Positions 7,593 through 16,370 of a stretch of 64,000 nucleotides of DNA are shown one piece after another. A program made the position numbers and the translations under genes. Origin of the DNA: Pseudomonas sp. R76 (lineage in GTDB: Bacteria > Pseudomonadota > Gammaproteobacteria > Pseudomonadales > Pseudomonadaceae); contig NZ_CP019428.1 in assembly GCF_009834565.1 (NCBI RefSeq), forward strand, positions 5,270,001 to 5,334,000. The letters are read 5' to 3'. The first letter of the stretch is position 1. Every line of letters begins with the position of its first letter. Under the pieces are notes generated by a model. That model was not told where the DNA came from. It did no database searches and saw only the letters and a list, made by a program, of their open reading frames with translations.

Positions 7593-8768
7593 GTGGCCAC
7601 CTACTCCCTGGTAATCCGCCGTCTGATGATCTGCTCGGTGACCATCGTGGTCAGCCGTGCCATGACCAGCCCCCTGCTCGCCTTGCTCTTGAGTACCCGC
7701 CTGGGCCTCAATCAACAAGACATCGGCCTGCTGATGGGCATTGCCGTCTTTATCGCCACACTGCTCGGCCTTTATGGCGGCTACATCATCGACCGCCTGG
7801 AAAAGCGCAAGCTGCTGATCCTGGCCATGCTGTCCAGCTCCATCGGTTTTTTGTTGCTGACTTTTGCCAGCAATCTCTACCTCACCACCCTGACGCTGGT
7901 GATCACGGAAGCCGCCTCGGCACTGTTCCTGATCGGTTCCAAGGCCATCATCAGCGAAAACCTGCCGGTGGGTGATCGCGCCAAGGTGTTTTCCCTGCGC
8001 TACACCCTGACCAACGTCGGCTACGCCACCGGCCCGATGGTCGGCGTGGTGATCGCCGGCCACATGCAACTGGCGCCGTTCCTGATCGCCAGCGCCATTG
8101 CGTTTGGCAGCCTGTTCCTGATGATCGGCATCCCGCCGACGCAACGCGATGAGAGCAATAAACCCCTGAGCTTCCTCAGTACCCTGCGCACGTTGCGCAG
8201 CGACCGCACACTGATTCTGTTCACCAGTGGCAGCCTGTTGAGCACCATTGTCCACGGGCGCTACACCCTTTATCTGTCGCAGTTTTTGCTGGTGGCCTAC
8301 AAACCCGCCGAGGCGCTGAAGATTCTGTCGGCGGTGCTGGCCTGCAATGCCATAACCGTGATTTTGATGCAGTACCAGATCGGTCGGTTTCTGAAGCGCG
8401 AACAGCTGCGCTACTGGATCGTGCTGGGCACCTTACTGTTTATGGCCGGGCTGATCGGTTTCAGCCTGGCGCACAGCCTGATCACCTGGTGCCTGGCGAT
8501 GTTCGTCTTCACCTTGGGCGAGATGATTATCTACCCGTCGGAGTTCCTGTTTATCGACACCATCGCCCCCGACGCGCTGCGCGGCAGTTACTACGGCGCG
8601 CAAAACCTGGCGGCATTTGGCGGGGCGATGAGCCCGGTGATTTGCGGGTACTTGTTGATCAATGCGGCGCCGGTCAGCATGTTCTATGCCCTCGGCGCCT
8701 TGACCGCGGTAGGCGGCACCTTGTGTTTCCTAAGCGGACGGCGTGTGAACAGCACTCCTCACATCTAA
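7593..8768 (+). CDS. MFS transporter
   Basis: A 391-residue major-facilitator protein with about 12 membrane segments. The loop after segment 2 reads GGYIIDRLEKRK, a form of the MFS G-x-x-x-D-R motif. The family resembles drug or sugar efflux permeases of the MdtH/YttB kind. I prefer the GTG at 7593 (AAGGA 14 bases upstream). A longer GTG start at 7536 would add 19 poorly hydrophobic residues and begin right at the repeat edge. It is isolated between a REPIN and an unrelated gene, so substrate and regulation are unknown. Confidence 0.8.
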   Translation: MATYSLVIRRLMICSVTIVVSRAMTSPLLALLLSTRLGLNQQDIGLLMGIAVFIATLLGLYGGYIIDRLEKRKLLILAMLSSSIGFLLLTFASNLYLTTLTLVITEAASALFLIGSKAIISENLPVGDRAKVFSLRYTLTNVGYATGPMVGVVIAGHMQLAPFLIASAIAFGSLFLMIGIPPTQRDESNKPLSFLSTLRTLRSDRTLILFTSGSLLSTIVHGRYTLYLSQFLLVAYKPAEALKILSAVLACNAITVILMQYQIGRFLKREQLRYWIVLGTLLFMAGLIGFSLAHSLITWCLAMFVFTLGEMIIYPSEFLFIDTIAPDALRGSYYGAQNLAAFGGAMSPVICGYLLINAAPVSMFYALGALTAVGGTLCFLSGRRVNSTPHI

Positions 8769-8862
8769 ATGTGGAAGTTGGCTTGTGTGGGACATTTTTT
8801 GATCTCCGCAATGGCGAAGTTTTGCGTAATATCCAGCCATACATCTCACGGACCCGAGCCCC

Positions 8863-9810
8863 ATGAAATTCGACACGGCCTACAGCCTGAGTCTCGATGA
8901 CAAGCTGTCGATCTACGACGTACGAGACCTGAATTTCGACGAAACCAGCCCTTTCGACTCCGACAAGGACAGCTTCCTGTGCCCTAACGACGAATGCCGC
9001 GCGGCGTTCGATGCGGGCAATGCGCTGAGTACCTTCAACGCCAAAAACGTCAACTATCAGCGCACGCCGCACTTCAAGAACAAGGCCGGCACCCGGCATA
9101 TCGACGGCTGCCGCTATGCCAGCACGCACAAGACTTCGACCGGTGAAGGTGACGACGAGCGCGAGGAAAATTTCCCATCGGAATTCGTACTGACGCGACG
9201 TCAGTACGAACGCAAGGCACCGGTGCCCGGCATCGAAGGTTCTGCCCCGCAGGAGCCTGCGAAAGCACCGTCAAATCGCGTCGCCGTGTCCCACAGCGCC
9301 AGCGATACCACCCCAGACAAAACCAGCGTGTTCGCTCATCCGGTGGAATGCTACGTGTCCAACATCGATGACAAGGACAAACTCAAACGCATGCCCTTGA
9401 AGATCGGCGATCACACGGCGACTTACTGGACGTTTTTCAAGAAGATCGAATACCTGCAGGACAACAAGGGCCTGATCTACTGGGGCAAAATCAAGGCGAT
9501 CAAGGACTACACCGCCAGCGTTCGCATCGACTTCGAGAAGAAGGTTTGGCTCGACAAAAAGCCCTACTCGGTCAACGTCTACCTGAGCAAAAAACTCATC
9601 GAGAACTACCGCAAGCGCACGGCTTTCCTGGAGCAGATCAGGGCGGCGGCAGGCAGCGAAAAGGCGTTGTATTGCTTCTTCTATGGGGTAACGCCGGAAT
9701 TGAAACAGGTGCCGAGCAAGAAGAACCCCGACCAGACCTTCGGGGTATTCAGTGCGAATATCGAGAACCTGGATCACCTGATTATTCGGGAAGCGCCGGG
9801 AGTGGAATAG
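8863..9810 (+). CDS. Hypothetical protein with possible N-terminal zinc site
   Basis: 315 residues, soluble and charged, not assigned to a function. Near residues 44-50 it has CPNDEC, followed by a PHFKNKAGTRHIDGC segment. This recalls the zinc-ribbon and F-x-H arrangement of CoiA-like or restriction-associated proteins, but the similarity is weak. A low-complexity linker (about 105-150) leads to a second domain rich in Lys and aromatic residues. The ATG at 8863 follows a weak site. It lies alone between the MFS gene and the LexA-box regulator. A nuclease-associated or DNA-sensing role is only a guess. Confidence 0.6.
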   Translation: MKFDTAYSLSLDDKLSIYDVRDLNFDETSPFDSDKDSFLCPNDECRAAFDAGNALSTFNAKNVNYQRTPHFKNKAGTRHIDGCRYASTHKTSTGEGDDEREENFPSEFVLTRRQYERKAPVPGIEGSAPQEPAKAPSNRVAVSHSASDTTPDKTSVFAHPVECYVSNIDDKDKLKRMPLKIGDHTATYWTFFKKIEYLQDNKGLIYWGKIKAIKDYTASVRIDFEKKVWLDKKPYSVNVYLSKKLIENYRKRTAFLEQIRAAAGSEKALYCFFYGVTPELKQVPSKKNPDQTFGVFSANIENLDHLIIREAPGVE

Positions 9811-9862
9811 TCGATGGCTGAATTGCCATCAAAAAAATCCAGTTGATGAGCGGTAGAAACAA

Positions 9863-9878
9863 CTGTACAAAAACACAG
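9863..9878 (+). promoter_or_regulatory. LexA (SOS) box
   Basis: CTGTACAAAAACACAG matches the gamma-proteobacterial LexA consensus CTG-N10-CAG with alternating pyrimidine/adenine. A -10-like TATAGT follows at once (9879-9884), so bound LexA would block the promoter of the XRE gene. Confidence 0.75.
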
Positions 9879-9917
9879 TATAGTTTGCCCTCCCCCGTCG
9901 AATCCTGGAGAAACCCC

Positions 9918-10298
9918 ATGTCCTCTCTGGCAATGAGCTCTTTCGTAGAACAGCAGATCGTCCTGCATCAATTCACCGCCAAGCACAGTGTGCAGGCCCG
10001 CGCGATGCTCGGTTGGAGCCGCGAAGAACTGGCCCGACAAGCCGGGTTGGCGGTGGAGGCGGTACAGCGCTTTGAAAGCCAGGCCGATGTGGATGATGAA
10101 ACCCGCTTGGCGTTGGCTTTTCGGCTGGAAGCTGAAGGGCTGGTGTTTTTCCCGGGGTTTACGCCGGGGTGGGGGATGAGTGTGCGCAAGTTTGACAGCG
10201 CCCCATCCGAGCCCGCCGCACAAGGCATCATTTCGCGGCTGATGGGCTCAACAGCGGCATCAATTGATTCACCAACGCCTCAACCGAATGGTGCGTAG
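9918..10298 (+). CDS. XRE-family regulator under SOS control
   Basis: 126 residues with a Cro/C1-type helix-turn-helix at about residues 30-85 (ARAMLGWSREELARQAGLAVEAVQRFE). The C-terminal 35 residues look disordered. The ATG at 9918 has GGAG upstream; the longer start at 9843 would place the LexA box inside the gene. With a near-perfect LexA box over its promoter, it should be induced by DNA damage. No phage or pyocin genes are adjacent, so its targets are elsewhere or it is a stand-alone SOS regulator. Its end overlaps the convergent kinase gene by 71 bases. Confidence 0.8.
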   Translation: MSSLAMSSFVEQQIVLHQFTAKHSVQARAMLGWSREELARQAGLAVEAVQRFESQADVDDETRLALAFRLEAEGLVFFPGFTPGWGMSVRKFDSAPSEPAAQGIISRLMGSTAASIDSPTPQPNGA

Positions 10299-10785
10299 CG
10301 TCCAACCGAATCACCGGGCAGGTCAGCGGTTTCAACCAGCTTTCATGCCGACGCAGACTGCGAAGGCTATGGTTGCCGCCATCGTAACGAGCCGCCCAGG
10401 CGAGAAACGCGAGGCTGTTTTCATGGCGGCTGCCGCCCTCCAGAACCCGGTCGCCATAGCGTTGCACTTCCCGCAGCTGCAGGCGGTGAAGACGAACGTG
10501 AGGGTCCACACGCAGGAACACCACGTGGGTGAACTGCGGGATCATGGCGTCACCCCATCCGCACAGAGAACCGGAGAGTACCCAGCCTTCGAGGCCGGCA
10601 CTCTGCTCCTGTAGCAGCCGAGTGCGTTCGTCTCGCAGCCGGGCGACGGTAAAGGGCTCAGGGGTTTGCAGCCAGTAGAAGTCGTCGGAGTCGAAATAAG
10701 CCACATTGAGGCGTTCGGCCAGGGCTTTGCCCAAGGTGGTGGTGCCTGCACCCGCCGCACCGAGGATGTGAATTTTGTAGCTCAT
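10228..10785 (-). CDS. P-loop nucleotide kinase-like ATPase
   Basis: A 185-residue protein starting MSYKIHILGAAGAGTTT, with Walker A GAAGAGTT and the size and shape of adenylate- or shikimate-kinase-like AAA proteins. The FDSDDFYW segment at about residues 31-38 is typical of the nucleotide-monophosphate-kinase-like family in which Asp-Asp binds substrate. An RHENSLAFLAWAARYD stretch could be the lid. The substrate is unknown. It is convergent with the XRE gene and overlaps its last 71 bases; GlxA-type regulator 10823-11761 lies upstream on the same strand. Confidence 0.8.
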   Translation of the reverse strand: MSYKIHILGAAGAGTTTLGKALAERLNVAYFDSDDFYWLQTPEPFTVARLRDERTRLLQEQSAGLEGWVLSGSLCGWGDAMIPQFTHVVFLRVDPHVRLHRLQLREVQRYGDRVLEGGSRHENSLAFLAWAARYDGGNHSLRSLRRHESWLKPLTCPVIRLDATHHSVEALVNQLMPLLSPSAAK

Positions 10786-10822
10786 GGCGTCCCCCGTGCA
10801 TTGAGTGTCATCTGTTCACGCA

Positions 10823-11761
10823 TCAGGCTTGCAATTGCAGCGCGCGGCGCATCATTTGTGGCGGTTGGCCGAAGGCACGCAGGAAGGCGCGGCGCATACG
10901 CTCGGGGTCACCAAAGCCGGTTTCTCGGGCGATGATGTCGATGGCGTGGTCGCCGGATTCAAGCATCAGCCGCGCCGCTTCAATGCGCAGGCGTTCGATG
11001 GCCTTGGCTGGGGTTTGCCCGGTCTCGCTGCGAAACAGTCGGCTGAACTGGCGCGGGCTGAGGTGGGCGACCTCGGCCAACTGCTCGACGGACAGTTCCT
11101 CCTGCAAGTGCTGGCGAGCGTAGGCCAGGGCGGTTTGCACACGGTCGGATTTGGGGTCGATCTCCAGCAACGCAGAAAACTGCGACTGGCCGCCTGCACG
11201 CCGATGGTAGATCACCAATTTGCGCGCCACCTCGCGGGCTACCTCCACACCCAGGTCGTTTTCGACCAGGGCCAGTGCCAGGTCGAGGCACGCGGTCATG
11301 CCGGCGGAGGTCCAGAGCGGGCCGTCGACCGTGAAGATGCGGTCTTCTTCCAACCTTACATTCGGGTAGGCCTGGCGAAAGGCGCGGGCGTGATACCAGT
11401 GCGTGGTTGCCTTACGCCCTTCCAGCAACCCGGCCGCTGCCAGGTGGAAAGAACCCGTGCAAGCGGATGTAACACGGCGCGATTTCAGCATGGCTTGCTG
11501 CAAGTAAGCGAGCATGCCCGGACTGGCTTCCAGCACATCGTTGTCTCCCGCCACTAACAGCGTGTCGTAGGGGCGCAGGCCAAAGGGCACGGTATCAATG
11601 GCAAACCCCATGGAGCTGTTGACGAGGCCACCCTTCTCGGACACCAGGTCTACCCGATAGAAGGGCTGCGGCATTTCCAGGTTGGCAAATTCGAACACCG
11701 TGCTCGTGCTCAAATTGAGCATCTGAAACTCTGGAAACAGCAAAATACCGACAGACACCAT
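10823..11761 (-). CDS. GlxA-family regulator (DJ-1/PfpI + AraC HTH)
   Basis: 312 residues. The N-terminal half is a DJ-1/PfpI (class I amidotransferase-like) domain with the cysteine in SACTGSFHLAAAGLL at the nucleophile-elbow position. The C-terminal half is an AraC-type double helix-turn-helix (about 215-310), ending in the ETGFGDPERMRRAFLRAFG signature. These proteins activate or repress catabolic genes after sensing a small metabolite. I took the ATG at 11761 (ATGGTG) with GAGG before it. It diverges from the SDR gene at 11877, its probable target, with a gap of 115 bases holding both promoters. Confidence 0.9.
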   Translation of the reverse strand: MVSVGILLFPEFQMLNLSTSTVFEFANLEMPQPFYRVDLVSEKGGLVNSSMGFAIDTVPFGLRPYDTLLVAGDNDVLEASPGMLAYLQQAMLKSRRVTSACTGSFHLAAAGLLEGRKATTHWYHARAFRQAYPNVRLEEDRIFTVDGPLWTSAGMTACLDLALALVENDLGVEVAREVARKLVIYHRRAGGQSQFSALLEIDPKSDRVQTALAYARQHLQEELSVEQLAEVAHLSPRQFSRLFRSETGQTPAKAIERLRIEAARLMLESGDHAIDIIARETGFGDPERMRRAFLRAFGQPPQMMRRALQLQA

Positions 11762-11876
11762 GGCCAAACCTCATGTCTCTAAAGGAGGGATATACGACAT
11801 TGCAGACATCACGGTACACCCATAATCTGGGTTCCAACAAGGCCGAACTTTCCTCGGCCATCCTGGAGCAACTGCA

Positions 11877-12668
11877 ATGACTCAAACCAAAGGCTATGCC
11901 CTGATCACCGGCGCCTCTTCGGGTATTGGCGCCCTTTATGCCGACCGTCTGGCTCGCCAGGGTTACGACCTGATTCTGGTGGCGCGTAACCAGCAGCGTC
12001 TGGACCAACTGGCCACGCACCTCAAAGCCGACACCCAACGGGATGTCCAAGTGGTAGCCGCCGACCTCAACCTGCCGGCCGACCTGGCACGTATCGAACA
12101 GATCCTGCACGAAGACAAGCGCATCAGCCTGCTGGTTAACAATGCCGGTGTCGGCGCCAGCGCATCCTTACTGGACTCCGACGCAGACAAGATGGAGGCG
12201 ATGATTCTGCTCAACGTGCTGGCCCTGACCCGCCTGGCCAAAGCCGCCGCGACCAGTTTTGTCGCCCAGGGTCGCGGCACCCTGATCAATATCGGCTCCA
12301 TCGTAGCGGTCGCGCCAAAATTGCTGAACGGCGTGTACGGTGGCACCAAGGCATTTGTGCAGGCGTTCAGCGAGTCTCTCGAACATGAACTGAGCGACAA
12401 GGGTGTGCGCGTTCAAGTGGTGCTGCCTGGGGCCACCGCCACCGAGTTCTGGGATGTCGCAGGGCTGCCGGTGAATAACCTGCCCGGAACGATGGTGATG
12501 AGCGCAGAGAATCTGGTGGATGCCGCCCTGGCTGGGCTCGCTCAAGGTGAGAAGGTCACCATCCCATCGCTGCCCGACAGCCTGGATTGGGAGGCCTACG
12601 AAGCAGCGCGCCTGGCCCTGGGCCCTAACCTGTCACATAGCAGCCCGGCGGCACGTTACGGCGTGTAG
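11877..12668 (+). CDS. SDR-family oxidoreductase
   Basis: 263 residues of the classical short-chain dehydrogenase fold. The cofactor loop is TGASSGIG (about 11-18), NNAG follows at about 90, the catalytic Ser is in INIGSI and the YxxxK pair is in YGGTK. It uses NAD(P)H to reduce or oxidise a carbonyl or alcohol; the substrate cannot be told. The site GGAG precedes the ATG. It is divergent from the GlxA-type regulator. Its last 13 bases overlap the stop of the amidase-like remnant on the other strand. Confidence 0.9.
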   Translation: MTQTKGYALITGASSGIGALYADRLARQGYDLILVARNQQRLDQLATHLKADTQRDVQVVAADLNLPADLARIEQILHEDKRISLLVNNAGVGASASLLDSDADKMEAMILLNVLALTRLAKAAATSFVAQGRGTLINIGSIVAVAPKLLNGVYGGTKAFVQAFSESLEHELSDKGVRVQVVLPGATATEFWDVAGLPVNNLPGTMVMSAENLVDAALAGLAQGEKVTIPSLPDSLDWEAYEAARLALGPNLSHSSPAARYGV

Positions 12669-13423
12669 TCAGCTAAACGGTTAAAGCCCAGGTTTCGTTG
12701 CCGCCTGGGCCGCCTGCTCATACCCATAGTCGATGGCCAACAACGTGGGCTCTGACCAACGGGTGCCAAAAAAAAGTAGGCACCGGTTGGCAGACCGTCG
12801 TCATCGGTTCCGGAAGGCAAGGTGATCCCTGGGTAACCGGCGATAGCGGTACCGAAGTAACTGTTGGTTGCGAAATCCGAGACCATGGCATCCAGGTTAT
12901 GCGTGCTGATCGGGGTATCCACCGTGTCGCGAAAATCTTCGATAAGCGCGTCCCAAAGCGTCTTGCGCTGCTCCGGAGCCAGGCTGGAGGCGCTGACTTC
13001 CTTAAGCACGGGCTGGTGCTCAACCTCAGTGCCATCACGCTCTTTATTGAACGTGATCAACTCGGTCAATGACTTGACTGGCAGTCCTGGGCGATTGGCC
13101 AAATAGGCACTCAGTTCCTCCTTCACATCCGATAGCAGCAGTTCGTCGTAGCGTGACGCGTCAACCAGGCGCAAATTGACCGGCACCATAATGGCGCCCT
13201 GCTCGCGAAGCACTTCCAGCGTCTTACGAAACTGCGGGCTGTTTTCCACCGGCAGATTTTCACCGTTCAAAGCCTGCGGAACCAACAGGCTGGTGCCCGC
13301 CGGGACAGGTTTCCCATCGGCTACTGGTTGGCTTGCGGCCAGTGACTGCGCACTCTGTCGGATGATCGAATACATGCCATAAGCGATGGCAACCCTATGG
13401 ACTCTCCTGAGTTCCGAGAACAT
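12656..13423 (-). pseudogene. Amidase-signature C-terminal remnant, frameshifted
   Basis: The open frame (255 residues) matches only the late part of amidase-signature enzymes: LEVLREQGAIMVPVNL, then LDAMVSDFATNSYFGTAIAGYPG, then LPTGAYFF. The catalytic Lys-Ser-Ser half is missing. At a run of eight A (12768-12775 on the plus strand) the frame slips. In the shifted frame the sequence reads GTRWSEPTLLAIDYGYEQ and continues as a normal amidase C terminus to a TAA. In the annotated frame the last 40 residues are nonsense. The simplest reading is a decayed gene; the homopolymer could also be a sequencing error or a slippage site. Confidence 0.65.
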
Positions 13424-13493
13424 GAAGGATCAACGTTGATCCGTTCGCCATTCCAGGAACCCGGCCCACCGCACACGTTAAGACCGTAACCAC

Positions 13494-14264
13494 TTACAGA
13501 GCAGGAGTATTCAGCGCGCCTCGTAATTGCTCTTGGCCGCCCGACACGCCAGCGCTGACCTGTCGATAGGCCAAGAGCAACGTGGGCAACGCGTCGCGAG
13601 AACACCGTGCGCCATAAAACCAGAGCTTCGCCCCGTCCGCCAACGGTTCGCAATGCGAGGGGTACCCACTGACACATGCGTTATGAAAGGCTGCACTCCG
13701 GCCGTCAGACACTAAGGCATCAAGACGATGCTCGATCACAAGCTCATCGATTTCATTGCGCTGCAGAGTGAATTGAAGGGAGGGATCCGCACGTCGCGCG
13801 TCCACTGGCACCAATTGCGCACCGGCTTGGCGCAGGATGTGGAAAGCTCGCAGCAACGCTGAGCTGTACTCGACGAGTTCGTAATGCCCCCCGCGCACAT
13901 ACCGCTCAGCGAACCCGATGCGCCAGCCGTACAGCACCTTGGTCGCCGTGAAGGTGGTGTTATTCATCACCAGAGGGACTTCCACCATCACAGGCTCTGC
14001 GGGATCGATACCGCTCAAGGCGACGAGGGATAATGCAGGATCTCGCAGGGGCGTGATCGGCGGGGCGATGGCGTTATAGCCGGGAATGAGCGTGCGCCCC
14101 ATAGGCTGTTCGGCGCCGAAGACGACACCGCCTGGGTTCGCTTTTTCGGTTTGCAACTGCGCCGGGGCCGGCCGCATGCCGGCCGCTTCGCCAGCGCCCG
14201 GCATGGAGAGCACTGGGCCACAGGGCAGACCCAATCGCCAATGTTCCCAACAATTTTTCTCCAT
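13494..14264 (-). CDS. Amidase-like protein without catalytic half
   Basis: 256 residues from the ATG at 14264 (GGGAGC upstream). The middle reads ITPLRDPALSLVALSGIDPAEP and then LKG/YGWRIGF-like and LRAFHILRQAGAQLVPVD segments, as in amidase-signature proteins just after the catalytic serines. The end, LDALVSDGRSAAFHNACVSGYP, matches the region also seen in 12656-13423. The Gly-Ser-Ser catalytic stretch is absent, replaced by about 60 unrelated residues. With its neighbour it may be the remains of a larger or duplicated amidase locus, or a non-catalytic binding protein. I cannot tell whether it is expressed. Confidence 0.5.
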   Translation of the reverse strand: MEKNCWEHWRLGLPCGPVLSMPGAGEAAGMRPAPAQLQTEKANPGGVVFGAEQPMGRTLIPGYNAIAPPITPLRDPALSLVALSGIDPAEPVMVEVPLVMNNTTFTATKVLYGWRIGFAERYVRGGHYELVEYSSALLRAFHILRQAGAQLVPVDARRADPSLQFTLQRNEIDELVIEHRLDALVSDGRSAAFHNACVSGYPSHCEPLADGAKLWFYGARCSRDALPTLLLAYRQVSAGVSGGQEQLRGALNTPAL

Positions 14265-14371
14265 CAGAAACTGCTCCCGACAATTACGTTGCCGGGATGA
14301 TCGCACTCTCATCTGCTGTTTGTCGCAGGGCTGAAACACCCTGAAAACTCATTTCTCCACGGCCTCGCGTG

Positions 14372-15430
14372 TCAGCCCGCAGCGTGCTCTTTGGCACCTT
14401 GAGTTTCCACCTCCAGCCACCACGCATGCCCACGCTCAGGCTGGTTCAAGCTGAACGCCTGGCCCATCGCCGGCGTGGTAATCGACACGTTGCGCTCCCA
14501 GGCCAACGCCATGATGCGGTCGAACGGTTCATGCCAGGCGTGGAAGGCCAAGTCGAAAGTGCCGTTGTGAATCGGCAGCAACCAACGGCCCCTGAGGTCG
14601 ATGTGTGCTTGCAGGGTTTGCTCCGGTTGCATGTGCACATGGGGCCAATCGACGTTGTAAGCACCTGTTTCCATTAGCGTCAGATCAAACGGGCCGTACT
14701 GTTCGCCGATACGTTTGAAGCCGTCGAAATAACCGGTGTCGCCGCTGAAAAAAATCCGCCGTGCGCCGTCGATCATCACCCAGGAACACCATAGCGTCTG
14801 GTTGCCATCAAACAGGCCACGCCCGGAAAAGTGCTGGGCCGGTGTGGCGACAAAACGAATGCCGTCCACCTCGGTGCCTTCCCACCAATCCATTTGCCGA
14901 ACCTTGCTGGCATCAACGCCCCATTTGATCAGGGTGTCGCCCACGCCCAGCGGCGCGAGAAAGTAACGGGTTTTGTCGGCCAGTTGGACCACGGCCTTAT
15001 GGTCAAGATGGTCGTAATGATTGTGCGAAAGAATCACCGCCTCCAGCGGCGGCAGGTCTTCCAGGCTGATCGGCGGCTGGTGGAAGCGCTTGGGCCCGGC
15101 CCAGCTGAAGGGTGAGGCGCGCTCAGCGAACACCGGGTCGGTGACCCAGAATTTGCCGCGCATTTTCAGTAGTACCGTGGAATGCCCCAAGCGAAAAACG
15201 CTGTGATCGGGAGCCGCCAACAGTTGCTCGCGCGTCAGCGGTTGCACCGGGATCTTACCCACGGGGCGCGTGCTGCGAGGCTTGTTAAAAAGCATGTTCC
15301 AGAAAATACGCAACGTCTTGCCGAAGCCACCGTGTTGCACCGGTGCATCGTTGCTGAAATGCCCTTGCTCCTGCTCGGCAGTCTTGGGCGCCGCTGGCGC
15401 TGGGTCGAGTCGGCTTGAAATCGTGGCCAT
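14372..15430 (-). CDS. MBL-fold metallo-hydrolase (RomA/NAPE-PLD-like)
   Basis: 352 residues from the ATG at 15430 (AGGAG upstream). The metal motif SHNHYDHLDH is the H-x-H-x-D-H signature of metallo-beta-lactamase folds; further ligands lie in TPAQHFSGRG and FSGDTGY, and a late His in LPIHNGTF. The arrangement fits the N-acyl-phosphatidylethanolamine phospholipase-D/UlaG branch that includes RomA. An N-terminal segment of about 60 residues is less conserved. It diverges from a TetR regulator, with two palindromic sites between them, so it is probably repressed by that protein and induced by an unknown ligand. Confidence 0.88.
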   Translation of the reverse strand: MATISSRLDPAPAAPKTAEQEQGHFSNDAPVQHGGFGKTLRIFWNMLFNKPRSTRPVGKIPVQPLTREQLLAAPDHSVFRLGHSTVLLKMRGKFWVTDPVFAERASPFSWAGPKRFHQPPISLEDLPPLEAVILSHNHYDHLDHKAVVQLADKTRYFLAPLGVGDTLIKWGVDASKVRQMDWWEGTEVDGIRFVATPAQHFSGRGLFDGNQTLWCSWVMIDGARRIFFSGDTGYFDGFKRIGEQYGPFDLTLMETGAYNVDWPHVHMQPEQTLQAHIDLRGRWLLPIHNGTFDLAFHAWHEPFDRIMALAWERNVSITTPAMGQAFSLNQPERGHAWWLEVETQGAKEHAAG

Positions 15431-15460
15431 TGCTGAGTGACTCCTGCATTCCGCTCTATA

Positions 15461-15482
15461 ATTACACTGCACAGTGTAGTTT
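15461..15482 (+). promoter_or_regulatory. Palindromic operator 1 (TetR candidate)
   Basis: ATTACACTGCACAGTGTAGT contains the inverted repeat ACACTG-CA-CAGTGT, in the gap between the metallo-hydrolase and tetR genes. Confidence 0.6.
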
Positions 15483-15510
15483 CTAGATTGCAACAAAACC
15501 CGGAGCAAGT

Positions 15511-15528
15511 AAACTACCGAGTGTAATT
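15511..15528 (+). promoter_or_regulatory. Operator 2 (TetR candidate)
   Basis: AAACTACCGAGTGTAATT shares both half-site words with operator 1 (TTACACT and GTAGTTT on the other strand) at a tighter spacing. It is 24 bases before the tetR start. Confidence 0.5.
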
Positions 15529-15552
15529 TCCCTTTAGAGCCGAACGCACTCC

Positions 15553-16179
15553 ATGACTGCTCCCCAACGCCTCACCGACCGCAAACGCGAAGCCATCGTG
15601 GCCGCCGCCATCGCCGAGTTTCGCGCGAACGGGTTCGAGGTCACCAGCATGGATAAAATCGCCGCCACGGCGGGCGTTTCCAAGCGCACGGTGTACAACC
15701 ACTTCCCCAGCAAGGAAGAGTTGTTTGCCGAAATCCTCCACCAGCTGTGGGCCAGCAGCGTCGCCCAGTTGGACGTAAGCTACGCCAGTGACCGCCCACT
15801 GCGCGAGCAGTTGCGTGGCTTGCTGCAAGCAAAAATGAAGATGATGTCGGACGCCAACTTCCTCGACCTGGCCCGTGTCGCGATTGCCGCCACCATTCAC
15901 TCGCCGGAACGCGCACAAGACATGGTCAACCGCCTGAGCAAGCGCGAAGAGGGTTTCACCCAATGGGTGCGCGCCGCCCAGGAAGATGGGCGCCTGCGCT
16001 GCTCCGATCCGGCCTTCGCGGCGCACCAGATTCAAAGCCTGCTCAAGGCGTTCGCCTTCTGGCCGCAAATCACTCTGGGCCAACCAACGCTTGATGACGC
16101 CAGCCAGGCCAGCGTTATCGAGTCGGCCATCGACCTGTTCCTGGCCGGCTACGAAGTCAGCGCTCCCCACCCGCAGTAA
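15553..16179 (+). CDS. TetR/AcrR-family regulator
   Basis: 208 residues. The N-terminal helix-turn-helix spans about 10-55 (MDKIAATAGVSKRTVYNHFPSKEELF), and the C-terminal ligand domain is of the AefR-like kind (TetR_C_7-like). It should bind the palindromes at 15461 and 15511 and repress both itself and the divergent metallo-hydrolase. The effector is unknown, probably a hydrophobic small molecule. A simple intrinsic terminator follows at 16194-16215. Confidence 0.92.
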   Translation: MTAPQRLTDRKREAIVAAAIAEFRANGFEVTSMDKIAATAGVSKRTVYNHFPSKEELFAEILHQLWASSVAQLDVSYASDRPLREQLRGLLQAKMKMMSDANFLDLARVAIAATIHSPERAQDMVNRLSKREEGFTQWVRAAQEDGRLRCSDPAFAAHQIQSLLKAFAFWPQITLGQPTLDDASQASVIESAIDLFLAGYEVSAPHPQ

Positions 16180-16193
16180 AAATCAGTTGTATG

Positions 16194-16215
16194 AACGACA
16201 TTCCGGGTCGTTTTT
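16194..16215 (+). terminator. Intrinsic terminator of tetR
   Basis: Stem AACGAC/GTCGTT with a 7-base loop followed by TTT, 15 bases after the TetR stop codon. Confidence 0.6.
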
Positions 16216-16370
16216 AGCTTATTCGCACGCTGTGCCGTGCAAATGGCTTGGAAGGACACTGATTATTCCCACGCGAATAACTGACAATATTCACAACTAT
16301 TATCCGATCAACGGTTCTAGCCGCTGACGCACGCTGTCATATCTGCAAAAAAGAGCTGACCCGGAACATT

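Noticed and set aside
7200..8255. Long minus-strand open frame across the binding-protein and MFS genes
   Set aside because: It lies over two clear plus-strand genes, is full of His/Gln/Ala low complexity, and has no recognisable domain.
9863..10298. Prophage or pyocin start (LexA box + XRE)
   Set aside because: No integrase, structural, lysis or attachment-site features lie nearby.
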